A DNA stretch of 64,000 bases. It comes from Cohnella lupini. Lineage in GTDB: Bacteria; Bacillota; Bacilli; Paenibacillales; Paenibacillaceae. The position numbers and the translations under genes are program-made. The stretch is from the NCBI RefSeq assembly GCF_003386205.1, contig NZ_QRDY01000004.1:186001-250000 (forward strand), in the 5' to 3' direction. Within the stretch, counting starts at the first letter, position 1, and each line of letters begins with the position of its first letter. The notes beneath the pieces were generated by a model that saw only the letters and a list, made by a program, of their open reading frames with translations, made no database searches and was not told where the DNA came from. Shown in pieces: positions 63,210 through 64,000 of this stretch.

Positions 63210-64000
63210 TTAATCTTCGACGGATTGCCTGAAGGCGCTGGGGGAAATGCCGGTTACCCGTTTGAACGCCCTCCGGAACGAGTGCGAGCTATTATAACCT
63301 ACGCGGTTCGCGATTTCGTCCACCGTGTAATCGTTTCCCTTCAGCATAACCGAAGCATGATCCATTCTAACCTTCTCCAGGTGGTCGGATAAATTAACGC
63401 CAGTGACTTCTTTGAACAATTGCGAGATATACTTCTCCGGCCGTTCCACCTGCTCCGCTACCCGGTAAAGAGTAAGATCGGAATCCGCGTACGTCGCCTT
63501 GATATATTCTTTGATTTGTTCGACGGTCTTCGTATGGCTATCGTTTTTCTTGCTCATGATCAAACCGCATAGTGCTTCCATAATATCATGAATTTCGGTT
63601 TGAATATATTCGAAAGACTCGGTTGCCTGAATCTCGATAATCCTGTTTTTGATGCTCTCAAACAATTCCGATTCCATGAACGTTTTCTGATCGAGCAGCT
63701 TCAGGAAAGTTCCTTTCACTTCCCCGACCAATTGGTGCTTCATCTCGAAGGAAAGCCCCCGATGCTCCGTGTTCTGCGAAATAATAGATTGCAATATCCG
63801 CTTGGCTTCGTCTATTTCTCCCGCGCGGATCGTGCTGATCAATCGCAGTTCTGTATCGAGAGGGTAATAGTAAGTAGCGCTCTCGGTCCTCGTATCCTCG
63901 AACCACGTGATTCCCTTCTTGCTCGTATGCACGGCATGCTCCAACGCTTGCTTCGCCTGCTCGAAGGAATGGCTGACTTCGGTGACCGCGTCGAACGGGT
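63210..64000 (-). CDS. AraC-family regulator (N-terminus outside window)
   Basis: Only the last 263 codons are visible; the reading frame runs open through the right edge (PFDAVTEVSHSFEQAKQALEH in frame at the edge), so the apparent start at 63944 is internal. The final 100 residues are an AraC-type double helix-turn-helix (LYRVAEQVERPEKYISQLFKE, then VDEIANRVGYNSSHSFRRAFKR). The preceding region (LISTIRAGEIDEAKRILQSI) is usual in large Paenibacillus regulators, which often carry a membrane sensor domain at the N-terminus. It probably controls the solute-binding gene 15 nt downstream and the LplB-type operon. Confidence 0.9.
   Translation of the reverse strand, partial: PFDAVTEVSHSFEQAKQALEHAVHTSKKGITWFEDTRTESATYYYPLDTELRLISTIRAGEIDEAKRILQSIISQNTEHRGLSFEMKHQLVGEVKGTFLKLLDQKTFMESELFESIKNRIIEIQATESFEYIQTEIHDIMEALCGLIMSKKNDSHTKTVEQIKEYIKATYADSDLTLYRVAEQVERPEKYISQLFKEVTGVNLSDHLEKVRMDHASVMLKGNDYTVDEIANRVGYNSSHSFRRAFKRVTGISPSAFRQSVED

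Overview
The window looks like chromosome of a Gram-positive, probably soil-dwelling member of the Paenibacillaceae (Paenibacillus or Cohnella type). Supporting signs are strong AGGAGG-type ribosome binding sites, frequent GTG/TTG starts, lipoprotein-anchored sugar-binding proteins, YesMN-type two-component and AraC regulators, LplB-type permeases, NlpC/P60 wall hydrolases, ECF-sigma and cre-like sites, and large secreted multi-module glycosidases. This is inference from gene style; no rRNA or other taxonomic marker is present.

1-10 kb (all minus strand): a tellurite/stress 'Ter' locus. Four tandem TerD proteins, a two-domain TerA-like protein and a TerC membrane protein come first, from a textbook ECF-sigma promoter (10057-10084). 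A terminator (5254-5287) follows, then the companion biosynthetic set: TIM-barrel C-C lyase, phosphoribosyltransferase-TRSP protein, StiP/PELOTA protein, HAD phosphatase and an ATP-grasp enzyme cut by the window edge. Comparative genomics has predicted that this set makes a nucleoside-like metabolite; the product is not known to me.

10-27 kb: an NlpC/P60 hydrolase, a three-gene ABC-2 exporter, a His-rich CDF metal exporter with an ArsR-type operator, a ROK kinase, threonine synthase, a TRM11-like methyltransferase, a PPK2 kinase with a sugar-isomerase-like protein, an MFS exporter with a phosphodiester glycosidase-like protein, a general-stress protein, a SRPBCC protein and a second NlpC/P60. 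25.5-31.6 kb: glutamate synthase gltB-gltD.

32-64 kb (all minus strand): carbohydrate use. The first block is a YesM/YesN-type sensor and regulator, a CUT1 ABC transporter, a FAD-dependent oxidoreductase and a GH29 fucosidase. The second block is an AraC regulator (cut by the right edge), two paralogous solute-binding lipoproteins, two LplB/MalG-type permeases, a giant mosaic GH27 (about 1755 aa), a GH95-like enzyme, a second GH27, an SGNH esterase and an acetyl-xylan-esterase-type deacetylase. Together they suggest extracellular trimming of an acetylated alpha-galactosyl/fucosyl plant glycan, oligosaccharide import, and catabolite control through cre-like sites placed just after promoters.

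Most unusual: four intergenic tandem-repeat arrays (about 14.9, 20.9, 32.0 and 41.8-42.3 kb) with different sequences but exactly the same 51-bp period and a similar imperfect-hairpin layout. I see no CRISPR, transposase, tRNA or rRNA.
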